Assembly (NCBI RefSeq): GCF_022348185.1
Contig: NZ_JAKRFD010000019.1
Span: 1 to 55,147, forward strand
Source: Epibacterium sp. Ofav1-8
Lineage (GTDB): Bacteria > Pseudomonadota > Alphaproteobacteria > Rhodobacterales > Rhodobacteraceae
Direction of reading: 5' to 3'
Length of the DNA: 55,147 nucleotides
Numbering within the stretch: position 1 is the stretch's first letter; each line of letters starts with the position of its first letter. Below the pieces are notes generated by a model. That model had not been told where the DNA came from and made no database searches. It worked only from the letters and a program-made list of their open reading frames with translations. Shown piece after piece: positions 1 to 8,956 of this stretch. The translations under genes and the position numbers were made by a program.

Positions 1-562
1 GGTGCTTGTGTCGTCGGCGGCGGTCTATGGCGCGGGGCAGGGGCCCTTGACGGAAGAGACCCCGCTGACCCCGGCCAATCCCTATGGCGCGGCCAAGGCC
101 GAGATGGAGGCGCGGGCCTGCGCTTTGGCCACAGAGTTGGGGGTGGAGGTTGCCGTGCTGCGCATCGGCAATACTGCAGGCTTTGATGCGATCCTGGGCG
201 GCTGGCGGCCGGGGTTCCGGTTGGACCAGTTCACCGACGGGCGCACCCCTAGGCGCAGCTACATCGGGGTGCTGACACTGGCCGATGTGATCGCCGCCGT
301 CCTGAATACTCCCGACCTGCCCGGGGTGCTGAACATCGCCCAGCCCGGCCTGATCGAGATGGGAGCGCTGTTGCAGGCGGCGGGGCGGGATTTTGCAACA
401 GTGCCCGCGCCGCAGAGCGCAATCCCGGAGGTGGCGCTTGACCTCTCCCGCCTCAGCGGGTTTCTGGCGCCACGGATGTCGCTGCCGGGGGCCGATCCGG
501 CGCGGATGGTGGCGGAAATGGCCTTGTTAGAGCCACATATGAAGGAATCCCTCCGCCCATGA
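1..562 (+). CDS. NAD-dependent epimerase/dehydratase, C-terminal part (gene continues from 54710)
   Basis: This is the 3' part of a short-chain-type sugar-nucleotide epimerase/reductase. Its 5' part lies at the other end of the window (54710-55020), and the two join in frame to give about 290 residues. The segment holds the catalytic signature: SSAAVYG followed by YGAAKAE, i.e. the Ser and the YxxxK pair. The family acts on nucleotide-activated sugars in the cytosol. Its stop codon overlaps the start of the sugar-phosphate transferase at 559 by four bases (ATGA), so the two are co-translated. This pairing resembles WbpV/WreQ 4-ketoreductases beside WbpL/WreU initiating transferases (known family); the exact substrate here is inferred. 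The apparent GTG start at position 2 is an artefact of cutting the circle. Confidence 0.85.
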   Translation, partial: VLVSSAAVYGAGQGPLTEETPLTPANPYGAAKAEMEARACALATELGVEVAVLRIGNTAGFDAILGGWRPGFRLDQFTDGRTPRRSYIGVLTLADVIAAVLNTPDLPGVLNIAQPGLIEMGALLQAAGRDFATVPAPQSAIPEVALDLSRLSGFLAPRMSLPGADPARMVAEMALLEPHMKESLRP

Positions 563-1173
563 CCTGGGACAAACGCCTGTTCGATCTGTTTTTTGTGACG
601 CTGCTGATCGTGATCCTGGGTCCGATCCTGCTCGGCCTTCTGGCCTGGCTCTTGCTGAAGGAAGGCCGTCCGGTCTTTTACGTGGCAGAGCGAATGAAAG
701 GCGTGAATCGCCCATTTAGACTCTGGAAATTGCGCACCATGACCGTTGTGGACGAGGACAGCGGCGTCTCTGGCGGCGACAAGGCGGCGCGGGTCACCAA
801 AACCGGCGCCTGGCTGCGCTCAAAGCGGCTGGATGAGTTTCCGCAGCTCTGGAACATCCTCAAGGGGGACCTGAGCTTTGTCGGCCCGCGCCCGCCGCTG
901 CGGCAATATGTGGAGGCGCATCCGGAGATCTATGCCGAGGTGCTGAAGTCACGCCCGGGGGTGACCGGGCTGGCTTCGATCACCTATCACAAGCACGAGG
1001 CGATGCTGCTGGAGCGCTGCACCACGCGCGAGGAGACCAATGCGGTCTATTCCCGCACCTGCGTGCCGGCCAAGGCGCGGCTGGACCTGATCTACCAGCG
1101 TCACCGGAACATGTGCTACGACTTTGATCTGGTGTTCCAGACCATCGGCAACCTGTTCCGGCGCGGGCGCTGA
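559..1173 (+). CDS. Undecaprenyl-phosphate sugar phosphotransferase (bacterial sugar transferase family)
   Basis: A 204-residue member of the bacterial sugar transferase family (PF02397). It moves a sugar-1-phosphate from a UDP-sugar to undecaprenyl phosphate at the inner membrane and so starts a lipid-linked glycan. Visible features are one N-terminal hydrophobic segment (about residues 8-33), the KLRTM motif near residue 57, and the catalytic core LDEFPQLWNILKGD followed by SFVGPRPP near residues 91-112, with the Asp-Glu pair intact. The length fits the small monotopic PglC/WreU-type enzymes, not the longer WcaJ/WbaP type with extra membrane segments. It overlaps the upstream epimerase by 4 bp. 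The gene stops four bases from the convergent RTX gene, leaving no room for a terminator between them. Confidence 0.9.
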   Translation: MTWDKRLFDLFFVTLLIVILGPILLGLLAWLLLKEGRPVFYVAERMKGVNRPFRLWKLRTMTVVDEDSGVSGGDKAARVTKTGAWLRSKRLDEFPQLWNILKGDLSFVGPRPPLRQYVEAHPEIYAEVLKSRPGVTGLASITYHKHEAMLLERCTTREETNAVYSRTCVPAKARLDLIYQRHRNMCYDFDLVFQTIGNLFRRGR

Positions 1174-1177
1174 GGAG

Positions 1178-3730
1178 TCAAAAAATCTCGATATCCGATG
1201 CCAGCCCGCCGAGACTGGAGAGGTTGGACATCAGGATCTGGTCTCCGCTGCCAAAATCCAGCAGCACGCCGCCGGACGTAACCTCGCCATAGGCTGCGAG
1301 AACAGCGGCACCGGTGTCCTGCCCGTCGAGGAGCGAGGTGGCCAACTGAAGAATATCCTCACCAAGGGCGAAGTCCTCGATCTCGTCCCGGTCATGGCCC
1401 CGTGCAAAGATGAAAGTGTCGGCCAAGGTGCCGCCACGCAGAAGGTCGTCGCCGCGACCGCCTTCGAGATGATCGACCCCTTGGTTGCCGTAGAGTGTGT
1501 CGTTGTCATTGCCACCGCGCAGCGTGTCGTCTCCGGTGCCGCCATAAAGAACGTCATCATCGTCTCCGCCTGACATCACATCGGAGCCGAAGTTGCCATA
1601 CAGCGTGTCATTTCCGGAGTTGCCATAGAGGCTGTCCCAGGCCGATCCGGCAGAGATCCAGTCATTGCCAATGCCGCCGTGCAGCAGATCGTCACCGGCG
1701 CTGCCATAAAGAAGATCGTCGCCGTCGCCACCAAACAGGCTGTCCCAGCCGGAGCGGCCATGGATGGTGTCGTTGCCGCTGCCGCCCTCGACGTAATCCA
1801 CGCCATCGCCGGAGGAGATATAGTCGTTGCCCCCCTCGCCGTAGATGGTGTCGAGCGCGGTGTTGCCGAACAGCCGGTCATGCCCCTCTCCGCCATAGAG
1901 CGTGTCATCGCCAGTACCGCCGGAGAGGCTGTCATTGCCTGCGCCGCCATAGAGGAGATCGGTGGAGCTCTCGCCCTCCAGCGTGTCATTGCCCTCTTCG
2001 CCCATCAGGCTGTCGGCCCCGGTCCCGCCGACCAGGTGATCGTCGCCAAAGCCGCCGTAGAGCTGGTCATGGCCGCCGCCGCCTTCCATCATGTCATTGC
2101 CATCTTCGCCATAGAGCAGGTCGCTGTCGTCCCCTCCTTGCAGGCTGTCGTGGCCGGCCCCGCCCCAGAGCGTGTCGCGTCCGGCCCCGCCCAGCAGGTG
2201 ATCATCGCCGCCCTGGCCAAAGAGATCGTCGTTGCTATCGCGCCCGGTCAGGCGATCCTCGCCGCTGCCGCCGACCAGTTGACCAGAGCCGGTCATGATC
2301 ACCGGTGCGTCCGTTTCTGGTTGCGGCCGGTATAGACCGAGCAGATCCTGACGCAGGAAATCTTCCAGCGCCAACGCGCTGCCATCCTGGGTGTAAAGGC
2401 GCAGGCTCTCGGAGCCATAGCGCAGCTGAGCGCCATCGTCTTGTGAGGTGATCTCCAGCTGGGTCACCGAGGTGAGGCCACTCCAGGCGCTGAGGTCGAT
2501 GCGATCAGCCTCCGGATCAAAGGCATGGATCTCGTCGTGGTCGCCATCGGCTACCAGAACAAAGACATCGGCACCCGCAGCCCCCACCAGCCGGTCGTCG
2601 CCGTGCCCGTCAAGGAGGACGCCCCCGCTGACGTCGGCGGTCAATGTGTCATTGCCACTGCCGCCCGCCTGCACGGCAGTGGCGGCGAGGGGTACAGTGG
2701 CATGCGTGAGGCCTGCTTCGGTTTCGGAGGTGGCAAAGACATGCAATGTGTCGCCCATCATCCGCAGCGCCAGCCCGTTCACATTGTCGAGCCCGAGACC
2801 GGTGCTGTCGGCCAGGCTGTCGAGCGCCAGCAACTGACCGCCCTCAAGAAGGGCAAAGAGTGTGAGCCCGTCGTCGCCCCCGCCCGCCACCACATAGGTC
2901 TGGCCGCCATGGGTGATGGCCTCCATCACCGTGACGGCCCCAAAGCGGGTGCTGAGCGTGTCGGTCTGATGATCCAGCAGGCTGAGTTGACCTGTGCTGC
3001 CCAGGCCGATGACCGAGATCGAGCTGCTGCCCGCCGCGGCCAGAAGCAGGACCGGCTGGCCGCCGGCTTCGATTGCCAGCAGCGCGGTCGGCGCATGGAT
3101 ACCAACTCCGTCCCGAGCCCCGAGGCTGTCCACATGAGAGAGCCGCCCGGCGCTGTCGAGGCGGTAGGCGCTGATGCCCGCTTCCAGCCCCGAGGCGGCA
3201 AAGACATATTGCTGGCCGCCCAGGACGGCGCCCGCCATCATTTGCACATCGCCGAGATAGGTGCTGCTGGTATCACCGCGACTGGCCAGCGGGGTGGGCG
3301 TGCCGTTGTTCCAGGCGAGGGTCACAAGCCCCGGCCGGTCAAGGCCTGCCGCCACCAGGATCTCACGGCCGGTGCCGGTGGTGGCCATGAGGCTGAAACG
3401 GTCCCCGGAAAACCCGGTTTCATCATCATAAAAGGCTTGGCTGCGCGACAGGCCGCCGCTGCCCTCGACCAGGGCAGTCAGCGCATCGCTGCGCAAAGAC
3501 ACCCGCTCCGTACCGAGGGAGAAGGAAGTTTCGTCGGCGCTCTCCGTCGCATTCTGATGATAGCGGAGGGCCTCGCCGGAAAGGCGGAAGTGATGAACGG
3601 TGTCGCCTGCTCCCATATGCAGGGCGATCCCGATCTGGTCCGAGGCCTCCTCCAGCACCAGCCGCGGCGCAGTGGCTGCATGCAGCTTGGCTGCCGTCTG
3701 GATGTATCCTGTTGTCGTGAATGTCGTCAT
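1178..3730 (-). CDS. RTX calcium-binding secreted protein with N-terminal propeller-like region
   Basis: An 850-residue protein. Roughly residues 1-345 look like a beta-propeller: repeated strands with periodic patterns such as [30 protein letters not shown] and YVVAGGG. From about residue 355, and densely from about 485 to 790, come glycine-aspartate RTX nonapeptides (GGxGxDxLx), which bind calcium and fold outside the cell. There is no signal peptide, as expected for type I secretion, where the C-terminus is the signal. The end ([16 protein letters not shown]) matches the two other RTX proteins on this plasmid. No T1SS exporter is seen in the window. The gene reads toward the sugar transferase and stops 4 bp from it. 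Adhesin or matrix protein is an inference from context. Confidence 0.9.
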   Translation of the reverse strand: MTTFTTTGYIQTAAKLHAATAPRLVLEEASDQIGIALHMGAGDTVHHFRLSGEALRYHQNATESADETSFSLGTERVSLRSDALTALVEGSGGLSRSQAFYDDETGFSGDRFSLMATTGTGREILVAAGLDRPGLVTLAWNNGTPTPLASRGDTSSTYLGDVQMMAGAVLGGQQYVFAASGLEAGISAYRLDSAGRLSHVDSLGARDGVGIHAPTALLAIEAGGQPVLLLAAAGSSSISVIGLGSTGQLSLLDHQTDTLSTRFGAVTVMEAITHGGQTYVVAGGGDDGLTLFALLEGGQLLALDSLADSTGLGLDNVNGLALRMMGDTLHVFATSETEAGLTHATVPLAATAVQAGGSGNDTLTADVSGGVLLDGHGDDRLVGAAGADVFVLVADGDHDEIHAFDPEADRIDLSAWSGLTSVTQLEITSQDDGAQLRYGSESLRLYTQDGSALALEDFLRQDLLGLYRPQPETDAPVIMTGSGQLVGGSGEDRLTGRDSNDDLFGQGGDDHLLGGAGRDTLWGGAGHDSLQGGDDSDLLYGEDGNDMMEGGGGHDQLYGGFGDDHLVGGTGADSLMGEEGNDTLEGESSTDLLYGGAGNDSLSGGTGDDTLYGGEGHDRLFGNTALDTIYGEGGNDYISSGDGVDYVEGGSGNDTIHGRSGWDSLFGGDGDDLLYGSAGDDLLHGGIGNDWISAGSAWDSLYGNSGNDTLYGNFGSDVMSGGDDDDVLYGGTGDDTLRGGNDNDTLYGNQGVDHLEGGRGDDLLRGGTLADTFIFARGHDRDEIEDFALGEDILQLATSLLDGQDTGAAVLAAYGEVTSGGVLLDFGSGDQILMSNLSSLGGLASDIEIF

Positions 3731-3937
3731 GTCGGCCCACCCCGGCCTGTCGTTGAACCTGAGGGCTAACCTGCCGGTCTGGGGTGGTTCGGCTGTGTCC
3801 GATATATGGCCAAAGCGGGGACAGTGCTTCGGATTGTTTCCAAATTTTGTGGTGGTTGAATGCTCGACCCTTTTAGTGGCTTGACCGTGGTCGATATCGG
3901 GGCAGAGAAAGCAGTGTTAAGAAAGGTATGGCAGGTT

Positions 3938-4600
3938 TTACTTGCTGCGTTTCATGTTGCGTACGTGCAGTGCGATGGCCTCTTCGACATCTTCGAAATA
4001 GGTCACTTCGCCGTTTTCAAGCACTGCCCCGGCATTGCAAAGATTGCGCACTTCAATCAGAGAGTGGGTGACCACGATGGCAGAGGACTGTTTCATTCGC
4101 GCCTTGAATACGGCAGCACTCTTGCGACGAAAAGCGCTGTCGCCTACGGACGTGACCTCATCCACCAAGTACGTATCGAAATCCAGAGCCATTGAAATGC
4201 CAAAAGCGAGGCGCGAGCGCATGCCGGAAGAATAGCTGCGTACTGGCATGTGCAGATGGCCTCCAAGGGCGGCAAAATCAGCGACGAAGTCCAACAGCTC
4301 GTCCGTATCCACGCCATAGATACGCGCCACGAAACGAGCGTTCTGCGCGCCAGTCAGATCGCGGTGAAAAGAACCGGCGAACCCAACAGGAAAAGAGACA
4401 GCTCCGCTGCTGCGAATGCGGCCCGAATCCGGGTTCATATTGCCGGAGATCATCTGCAGCATCGTGGATTTTCCTGCCCCGTTGCGTCCCAGCAATGCAA
4501 TGGCCTTGCCGGTTGGTATGGTCAGGTTCACGTTTTTTGCCACGTATTTACGCCCGTTTGGGGTGGCAAAGCTCTTGGTAAGGTCTTCCAGAACAATCAT
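3938..4600 (-). CDS. kpsT: Capsular polysaccharide ABC exporter, ATP-binding subunit (KpsT-like)
   Basis: A 220-residue ATPase that powers export of a polysaccharide through its partner permease (6130-6945). Visible motifs are Walker A GRNGAGKST near residue 40, the signature SYSSGMRSR near 128, Walker B YLVDE near 149 and the switch His in VVTHS near 182. The short length and the conserved VDEVTSVGD stretch are typical of KpsT/BexA/CtrD capsule exporters. I chose ATG at 4600 over the longer frame from 4660: a GAGGA ribosome site overlaps the stop of the upstream kpsE-like gene (ends at 4612), and family members begin with this MI-x-LEDLTK. It is transcribed with the kpsE-like gene. Confidence 0.92.
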   Translation of the reverse strand: MIVLEDLTKSFATPNGRKYVAKNVNLTIPTGKAIALLGRNGAGKSTMLQMISGNMNPDSGRIRSSGAVSFPVGFAGSFHRDLTGAQNARFVARIYGVDTDELLDFVADFAALGGHLHMPVRSYSSGMRSRLAFGISMALDFDTYLVDEVTSVGDSAFRRKSAAVFKARMKQSSAIVVTHSLIEVRNLCNAGAVLENGEVTYFEDVEEAIALHVRNMKRSK

Positions 4601-4611
4601 GTCCGTCGTCC

Positions 4612-6057
4612 TCAGCGGCGATCCCGGAGCGAGTAGAGAATCAGCACTAGAGTTGCCCAAGCAACCAGAAGGAACAGCGCCGTCAACCCGAGCAGCAGGG
4701 CGCGGCGCGGGTATTGCGGGCTCTGTGCCAATGTTGGGTTCAGGTAGGCTGCCAGATAGCGGCTCTGACGCTGCGCTTCTGCCTGTGCGGCGTCGTAGTT
4801 CTGCAGGGCTCCGGTGTATTTCTGTTCGGCGAATTCCCGGTCCACGCTGAGTCGTTCAAATTCCGACACGAGGGTGGCGTAGTCCTCGCCGTCGCCTCTG
4901 GATGCCGCGCCGCCGCCGCCGAATTTCTCGCGTTCTTGGCGGATGCGTTCGCGGATCGCATTGATGCGCTGTTGGGATTGTTGCAGACGGGGATCATCCT
5001 CCCGCACGCTGGTCAGCAACAGATCGTAATCGACCAGCTCGGATCCGAGTTGCTGTTGGAGCGTGTTCAGCAGGCCCATTTGCAGCTGGATGTCGGCGCT
5101 GGGATCCACGATCTGGGTGCGTGAGCGGAAGGCCGTCAGAGCCTGACGGGCTGTCTTTAGCTGTTCGACCGCAGTGTCCAGTTCCTCCCGGGCGTAGCGC
5201 ATCGCATCCTCGCGGGCGATAGCGGAGAGCTCGTTGATCATTCGAGAACTCTCGGCAAAGATGAGCTGCGCGATCTCATGAGCTTCTTCCGGTGTGAAGG
5301 CCTTCACCTTCACTTCTATAAGGCCGGTGCCTGGGGCGTAAGAAATCAAAACCATCTTTTGCCAGTACTCGACCAAATCTTCGATGGAACTGTTCGTGGA
5401 CAGCGAGAAGATCGGATCGATCGCAGCATGGCGGCTGAAGCGCGTCCGCAGGTTGATCGTGGCGTCGATCTTTTCCACCAGCTCCTGAGACTGGATGTAT
5501 TCATAGAGAATGTCGCTGTCAGAAGACGAGTTGCTGGACAGTTTTGTAAGCCCACCGAGAATGTCGACAGCGGAGGGGGCTTCCTCACGCCGGACTGTAA
5601 AACCGAGCTCTGAGGTGTATTGATCCACAGCTCGGGTCCAGAGATAGCCGGCAGTCAGCAGCAATGGGGCGCAAACGAAGATGAGGAACGACAGCAACAA
5701 AAGCCAATGTCGAGGCTTTGTCTGTGCCGCCCGCGCTGGAGCATAGATCGGATCGGCCGGTGGTTTCGGCTTGTCCGGGTTTGCGGCTTTGGCGGCCGGT
5801 TTCGGCTTCGGCTTATCCGCGCTTGCGGGTTTTGTCGCCGGCTTCTGATCGGGCTTTGGCTTGGCCGCGTTTGCGGCTTTGGCGGCTGGCTTCGGCTTCG
5901 GCTTATCCGCGGTCGCGGGTTTTGTCGCCGGTTTCTGATCGGGCTTTGGCTTGGGGGGGGCTTTCGCATCCCCCGCGGCTTTGGCCGCACCATCCTTTGC
6001 CGGCGCCGTGGGCGCGGCCTTGTCGGGAGAAACGGGATTTGTTTGATCGTCCGCCAA
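4612..6057 (-). CDS. kpsE: Polysaccharide export inner-membrane protein (KpsE/BexC/CtrB-like)
   Basis: A 481-residue chain-length/periplasmic adaptor protein of the PCP-3 (KpsE) class. It links the ABC exporter in the inner membrane to the outer-membrane channel. There is a transmembrane helix at about residues 118-140, a long periplasmic coiled-coil region (about 240-420, rich in Glu, Gln and Arg) and a second helix at the C-terminus (LLGLTALFLLVAWATLVLIL). The first 110 residues are unusual: a cytoplasmic Lys/Pro/Ala-rich tail built from 30-residue direct repeats (DNA period 90 bp at 5781-5953). KpsE proteins normally lack so long a tail. It precedes kpsT in an operon and is divergent from kpsM with a 72-bp gap. 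Confidence 0.9.
   Translation of the reverse strand: MADDQTNPVSPDKAAPTAPAKDGAAKAAGDAKAPPKPKPDQKPATKPATADKPKPKPAAKAANAAKPKPDQKPATKPASADKPKPKPAAKAANPDKPKPPADPIYAPARAAQTKPRHWLLLLSFLIFVCAPLLLTAGYLWTRAVDQYTSELGFTVRREEAPSAVDILGGLTKLSSNSSSDSDILYEYIQSQELVEKIDATINLRTRFSRHAAIDPIFSLSTNSSIEDLVEYWQKMVLISYAPGTGLIEVKVKAFTPEEAHEIAQLIFAESSRMINELSAIAREDAMRYAREELDTAVEQLKTARQALTAFRSRTQIVDPSADIQLQMGLLNTLQQQLGSELVDYDLLLTSVREDDPRLQQSQQRINAIRERIRQEREKFGGGGAASRGDGEDYATLVSEFERLSVDREFAEQKYTGALQNYDAAQAEAQRQSRYLAAYLNPTLAQSPQYPRRALLLGLTALFLLVAWATLVLILYSLRDRR
5781..5953 (-). repeat. 90-bp tandem repeat encoding the Lys/Pro/Ala tail of the KpsE-like protein
   Basis: Two near-identical 90-bp units (from 5781 and from 5871) share the stretch ttcggcttcggcttatccgc and the following gcgggttttgtcgccgg. 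Each encodes 30 residues beginning DQKPATKPA. The second copy, in DNA order, lacks its last few bases. Such in-frame repeats can expand or contract by slippage and so alter tail length. Confidence 0.85.
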
Positions 6058-6129
6058 GACTATGGTCCAAACTGTTGCTCTGAAGACGTCCTATCTGATT
6101 TCACACGACAAAAGAAAGTACCAGTTCAA
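6058..6129. promoter_or_regulatory. Divergent intergenic region between kpsE and kpsM
   Basis: These 72 bp separate the divergent kpsE-kpsT and kpsM genes, so promoters for both should lie here or just inside the coding ends. The segment is less G+C-rich than its neighbours (for example tctgatttcacacgacaaaa). I cannot assign -35/-10 boxes with confidence. Confidence 0.4.
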
Positions 6130-6945
6130 ATGACACAGGCGCCCGTTCTTGAGGAGATCCGCCCGGCGGCCCGGCCTCAGCTGCGCTACCGGGGCGTGCG
6201 ATCCGTGGTTGCTCTGATCCTACGCGAGATGTCCACCTCCTACGGGCGCAATCCGGGGGGGTACCTGTGGGCGGTTCTGCAACCGCTTGCGATGATTGCC
6301 GTTCTGACGCTGGCATTTTCGATGTTGCTGCGGTCGCCATCGCTCGGAACGAGCTTCTTGCTGTTCTATGCCACCGGCTTCCTGGTACTGCGGATGTTCC
6401 AAGAGGTTCATGCTGCGGTGAGCTGGGCTATCGGGGCAAATACGGCACTACTGGCCTATCCACGGGTGACCTATGTAGATACGCTTATCGCACGTGGTGC
6501 CCTTGCGATTCTGACGCAATTCATGGTGTCAGGAATCGTGTTCTTCGTCATTTTCACGATTGAGGACATCAGGGTGATCATGAATTTTGTGCCGATTTTG
6601 CAAACTTTCGGTGCGGTTTTGTTGTTGTCTGCCGGGATCGGCACCTTCAACGCTTACATGAGCTTTTCCTTTCCCGTCTATAAAACGATCTGGGGGGTGG
6701 CGACACGACCGCTGATGCTGGTATCTGGGATTTTTTACATCTATGAGGATCTGCCCCTTTCTGCGCAGAATGTTCTATGGTTCAATCCGCTGATCCACCT
6801 TAGTGGTCTCATGCGAGCAGGGTTCTATTCCAGCTACGATCCAACCTACATATCGCTGACGTATGTTTGTTTCGTAGGGGCTGTGCCTATGTTTTTTGGC
6901 GTCTTGCTGTTACGCCGTTACGCCAAGGATATCCTTTACAAGTGA
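6130..6945 (+). CDS. kpsM: Capsular polysaccharide ABC exporter, permease subunit (KpsM-like)
   Basis: A 271-residue ABC-2 type permease that forms the inner-membrane channel for the capsule polysaccharide with KpsT. About six hydrophobic segments follow an amphipathic N-terminus, beginning near YLWAVLQPLAMIAVLTLAF (residues 48-66). The C-terminal part WFNPLIHLSGLMRAGFY is a conserved KpsM/Wzm motif. ATG at 6130 was chosen over the much longer open frame from 5620: the upstream part lies opposite kpsE and has a shadow-type Arg/Trp-rich composition, whereas 271 residues is the family length. It ends before a bidirectional terminator. Confidence 0.92.
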   Translation: MTQAPVLEEIRPAARPQLRYRGVRSVVALILREMSTSYGRNPGGYLWAVLQPLAMIAVLTLAFSMLLRSPSLGTSFLLFYATGFLVLRMFQEVHAAVSWAIGANTALLAYPRVTYVDTLIARGALAILTQFMVSGIVFFVIFTIEDIRVIMNFVPILQTFGAVLLLSAGIGTFNAYMSFSFPVYKTIWGVATRPLMLVSGIFYIYEDLPLSAQNVLWFNPLIHLSGLMRAGFYSSYDPTYISLTYVCFVGAVPMFFGVLLLRRYAKDILYK

Positions 6946-6992
6946 GACTGGCCGTGATGACTGAAGGCCAGTGAAATCTTCACACTGTCCCC

Positions 6993-7024
6993 AAAAAAGC
7001 CGCCTCGACAGAGACGGCTTTTTT
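6993..7024. terminator. Bidirectional Rho-independent terminator
   Basis: A hairpin with 14-base arms (aaaaaagccgcctc and gagacggctttttt, one mismatch) around a gaca loop. It is flanked by A and T runs on opposite sides and lies between the convergent kpsM and neuB-like genes, so it can stop transcripts from both. Confidence 0.88.
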
Positions 7025-7041
7025 GGACTTGAACTGCGGCC

Positions 7042-7971
7042 TTATTCGGCGGCAGGAGCGTGGTCTTCCTTGACCCATTTCAGCTTGTCGCGTTGGACCT
7101 GTTCGACCGGCAGGATGTCCTGGCCTTTGTAAGCCAGCGCCATGTCGACATTCTTCAGGTCGCGGCACAGGCGCCGCAGCCCGTCGGGTTCGAGGCTGGC
7201 AGCGTGGTCGGTGCCTTTCCAGGTGCGATCAAGGGTGAAGTGACGTTCGATATGGGTGAATTTGCCCTTGCCGTCCGCTTCCATGGCGCGGCCCACGGCC
7301 AGTGCCGCCACATCGGCGGAAATGCCCAAGTGGTGCCCGGAGAAGCCGATACCTTTGACGGTGGCGCCGAATTTTTCCATCAGGTTGCGGATCTCAAAGA
7401 GGCAGATGTCCTCAAAGGCGACCGGATATCCGGAGGTGCAGGAATAGACCACGAGGTCTTTGGCGCGGCCCCGCTCGGCGTAGAAATTCACCAGATCGAC
7501 GATTTCCTGGCCGGTCGACATGCCGGTGGAGACATGGATCTCGCCTGCGTAGTTTTCGCAAAGGTAGCCTTGCAGATCATAGTGCTGGTTGGTCGCCGAG
7601 GGGATCTTCAGCAGCGGCGGGTTCAGGGCGGCCATTTCCTTGGCCGAGGTCAGGTCCCAGACGCTGGTGGAATAGGCGATACCGTTCTCTTCACAGCACT
7701 GGATCAGTTCCTTGTGCTGGTCTGTATCCATCTCGAGGAATTCGCGGTGCGCGCCATAGGTATCGCCGTATGCGTTGGCCGGCACCGGGTGTGGCGTGTT
7801 GTACTGCTCAGGGGTCAGCAATTCGCGATTGTGACGCTTCTGGAATTTCGCAATATCTGCTTTGCAGACATGGGCTGCGACGCGGATCAGTTCCTTGGCA
7901 ATCTCCAGGTCGCCTTTGTGGTTGCACCCGATCTCGGCAATCACTTTAACGGGGGTCTTATCTTCACTCAT
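7042..7971 (-). CDS. neuB: NeuB-family nonulosonate (sialic-acid-type) synthase lacking the SAF domain
   Basis: A 309-residue NeuB-family TIM-barrel enzyme. These condense phosphoenolpyruvate with ManNAc, a related 6-carbon sugar or a sugar phosphate to give a 9-carbon nonulosonic acid in the cytosol. Visible motifs are AEIGCNHKGD near residue 11, KFQKR near 42, KIPSATNQHYDL near 127, VSTGMSTG near 146, SCTSGYPV near 177 and IERHFTLDR near 245 with a metal-binding His. Two oddities: the usual GYSDHT motif reads GFSGHH, and the protein ends where NeuB enzymes (about 346 residues) continue into the C-terminal antifreeze-like SAF domain. The gene stands alone, convergent with kpsM; its partners neuA, GT42 and AGE lie at 16.9-20.0 kb. 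The product could be NeuAc, Kdn or another nonulosonate. Confidence 0.82.
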   Translation of the reverse strand: MSEDKTPVKVIAEIGCNHKGDLEIAKELIRVAAHVCKADIAKFQKRHNRELLTPEQYNTPHPVPANAYGDTYGAHREFLEMDTDQHKELIQCCEENGIAYSTSVWDLTSAKEMAALNPPLLKIPSATNQHYDLQGYLCENYAGEIHVSTGMSTGQEIVDLVNFYAERGRAKDLVVYSCTSGYPVAFEDICLFEIRNLMEKFGATVKGIGFSGHHLGISADVAALAVGRAMEADGKGKFTHIERHFTLDRTWKGTDHAASLEPDGLRRLCRDLKNVDMALAYKGQDILPVEQVQRDKLKWVKEDHAPAAE

Positions 7972-8100
7972 GTTCTGTCGTCCAATGTGTTGGAGAATGT
8001 TTCAGGCCCTCGTTGCAGGGCGGTGGGGGGCTCTGTATGAGAGCTATACGACAGCCTTGTAACCGCACAGGCCATCCCGGGCAAACCATAAAGAAACGTG

Positions 8101-8865
8101 ATGACAGGCGCTAACATGCAACATTCCATGCCTCCCGTCGTCTCGGTCATCATGCCCGTCTACAATGCGGAAGTGACTTTGGAACAAGCGGTTGCCTCGG
8201 TGCGTGCGCAGTGTTTCCAGGCCTGGGAACTGCTGCTCATCGAGGACGGGTCGCAAGATGGCTCGGCGGAAGTTTGCGCGCGCCTGACCCGGCAGGACGA
8301 AAGGATTCGTCTGTTGCGACAACCGGGCAACACGGGGGCGGCGGCTGCGCGCAATGCCGGGCTTGCTGCGGCACGGGGGCGCTATATCGCCTTTCTTGAT
8401 GCCGATGATCGCTGGCTGGAGAACAAGTTACAGCGGCAGATCACGTTTATGCAGGAAACCGGCACGGTGTTTGCCTACAGTGGATTCTGGCGGGCGCGCG
8501 GCTCGGAGCGCCATCAGGTTCGGGTGCCGGAGCGGGTGACCCGGGCGGCTTTGTTGCGGGGCAATGTGATTGGATGTCTGACAGCGATCTATGACCGGGA
8601 GTATTTCGGTGCCTTGCAGATGCCGCTGCTGAGGATGCGGCAGGATTTCGCTTTTTGGCTGCTGCTTTTGGAGCGTTGCGAGGAGGCGCGTGGGATTGAT
8701 GAGCCATTGGCCATCTATCACGTCCATCAGCACTCGCTGACCGCGGGGCGGGGACGGGCGATGCAGGCCACTTGGCATATGTATAGAACTCATCTTGGTC
8801 TGCCCGCTTGGCAAGCCGTCTGGTACATGTCTAGCCACTTGATACGCCGTTTCCTGCGTGGGTAG
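8101..8865 (+). CDS. Glycosyltransferase family 2
   Basis: A 254-residue GT-A glycosyltransferase. Residues 12-115 carry the family-2 fold: VSVIMPVYNAE at the start, IEDGSQDGS for nucleotide binding, NTGAAAARNAG, and the metal-binding FLDADDRW near residue 98. The remaining 130 residues likely define the acceptor. It acts in the cytosol on a lipid-linked or growing glycan; the sugar cannot be read from sequence. ATG at 8101 is preferred to the adjacent GTG at 8098. It is divergent from the neuB-like gene with a 129-bp gap that may hold promoters for both. Confidence 0.85.
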   Translation: MTGANMQHSMPPVVSVIMPVYNAEVTLEQAVASVRAQCFQAWELLLIEDGSQDGSAEVCARLTRQDERIRLLRQPGNTGAAAARNAGLAAARGRYIAFLDADDRWLENKLQRQITFMQETGTVFAYSGFWRARGSERHQVRVPERVTRAALLRGNVIGCLTAIYDREYFGALQMPLLRMRQDFAFWLLLLERCEEARGIDEPLAIYHVHQHSLTAGRGRAMQATWHMYRTHLGLPAWQAVWYMSSHLIRRFLRG

Positions 8866-8956
8866 TCGGGATTGCTTGGCATCTTGTCTTGTGCGGGCTA
8901 AGACCGGTTGCGAATTTTAGAAAGGCCCAGGCGCCTGGGCCCGGAGCAAGACGACC

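Noticed and set aside
1495-3769. Long open frames opposite the first RTX gene (1495-2298 and 2525-3769, plus strand)
   Set aside because: They are antisense to Gly/Asp-rich repeats, which leave the other frames open. Their composition (Arg/Cys/His-rich or Val/Ala-rich with the RTX period) is that of shadows, and no family motif or ribosome site is seen.
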